Positions 5,905 to 6,180 of a stretch of 6,180 bases of DNA are shown here, in pieces. Position numbers and translations under genes: made by a program. Each line of letters starts with the position of its first letter. Within the stretch, counting starts at the first letter, position 1. The notes beneath the pieces were generated by a model, which made no database searches, had not been told where the DNA came from, and saw only the letters and a program-made list of their open reading frames with translations. This stretch comes from Caldithrix sp964468415 (GTDB lineage Bacteria; Calditrichota; Calditrichia; Calditrichales; Calditrichaceae): NCBI GenBank assembly GCA_964468415.1, contig CAYXUS010000140.1, positions 1-6,180 of the forward strand, read 5' to 3'.

Positions 5905-6180
5905 TTAAGCGGAGCCTTTAATGCGCCGGGCGACGATCCGGCCGCTCAAAACCAAAATGACTAAAAATGTAGAATAGATCAGCAGCCACTTGGTCGTGGT
6001 TACCCAGGCACTGAAAAGCGCAATGGCGCTAACTTGCGCCGGAAAACGAAGCAGTAAATAGATTTGCAGCCCGTTTTCCACATAATCGGCAAAGGCGGCG
6101 GCAAAGGGCAAAACACACAGCCGGCAGCGCGTTACATCTTTCGTGGAAACCCTGCCTACCAGGAAGGTTAAAACAGAGCT
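5905..6180 (-). CDS. C-terminal part of an unrecognised integral membrane protein (partial, runs off the right edge)
   Basis: The minus-strand frame is open from the window's right edge to a TAA at 5907-5905, giving 91 visible residues. An internal TTG at 6111 is not needed as a start because the frame continues upstream without a stop. The visible part is very hydrophobic. Probable membrane segments lie at about visible residues 21-43 and 64-81, with a possible third at about 48-62. The basic end, ARRIKGSA, suggests a cytoplasmic C-terminus. The stretch LPFAAAFADYVENGLQ (24-39) puts polar, acidic residues at the start of a membrane segment and may be a family motif. I do not recognise the family. 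It converges on the patatin gene across only 21 bp, with no obvious terminator in between. Confidence 0.7.
   Translation of the reverse strand, partial: SSVLTFLVGRVSTKDVTRCRLCVLPFAAAFADYVENGLQIYLLLRFPAQVSAIALFSAWVTTTKWLLIYSTFLVILVLSGRIVARRIKGSA

Noticed and set aside
5901..5921. Direct repeat GCCTTTAA (5901-5908 and 5914-5921) between the convergent patatin and membrane protein genes.
   Set aside because: Two 8-bp copies 13 bp apart, partly within a coding end, can arise by chance. No mobile element or attachment-site features surround them.
1..6180. CRISPR arrays, tRNA or rRNA genes, insertion sequences or defence islands.
   Set aside because: No regularly spaced repeats, cloverleaf signatures, transposase motifs or flanking terminal repeats were seen. 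The gene content is mostly housekeeping.

Overview
This is an ordinary-looking chromosomal segment of moderate GC content from a bacterium. It has AT-rich intergenic regions, recognisable Shine-Dalgarno sites and mostly short gaps between genes. The style of the Fmt, Tgt, YajC and RRM proteins fits the FCB side of the bacterial tree (Bacteroidota, Calditrichota, KSB1-like or similar). That placement is inference from sequence feel and is not proven by anything in the window.

Layout, left to right. Positions 1-188 are an AT-rich leader with several palindromes, which precedes a ROK-family transcriptional regulator (189-1454, +). A 144-bp gap with no recognisable gene or terminator (1455-1598) follows. 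Next is a tight + strand housekeeping cluster: tgt (1599-2732, tRNA queuosine modification), yajC (2757-3092, Sec translocase accessory subunit) and fmt (3092-4018, initiator tRNA formylation). yajC and fmt overlap by one base as TAATG. rpsU (4082-4261, ribosomal protein bS21, 59 aa) follows fmt behind a very strong Shine-Dalgarno site. A bidirectional rho-independent terminator (4276-4305) separates rpsU from a convergent minus-strand gene for a small glycine-rich RRM RNA-binding protein (4306-4623), which starts at TTG. A 288-bp divergent intergenic region with hairpins (4624-4911) leads to a patatin-like phospholipase of the RssA type (4912-5883, +). The right end holds the C-terminal 91 codons of an unrecognised minus-strand membrane protein that runs off the window (5905-6180).

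The centre of the window is about translation and export: a tRNA-modifying enzyme, initiator tRNA formylation, a small-subunit protein involved in initiation, an RNA chaperone-type RRM protein, and a Sec accessory protein. The ROK regulator, the patatin and the membrane protein have no evident functional link to this core.

I did not find a convincing undescribed system. The points most worth checking are the RRM/rpsU pair sharing one terminator, the loss of the usual zinc and sugar-contact residues in the ROK protein, the tgt-yajC-fmt order without secDF or def, and structured leaders upstream of the ROK, rpsU and patatin genes.
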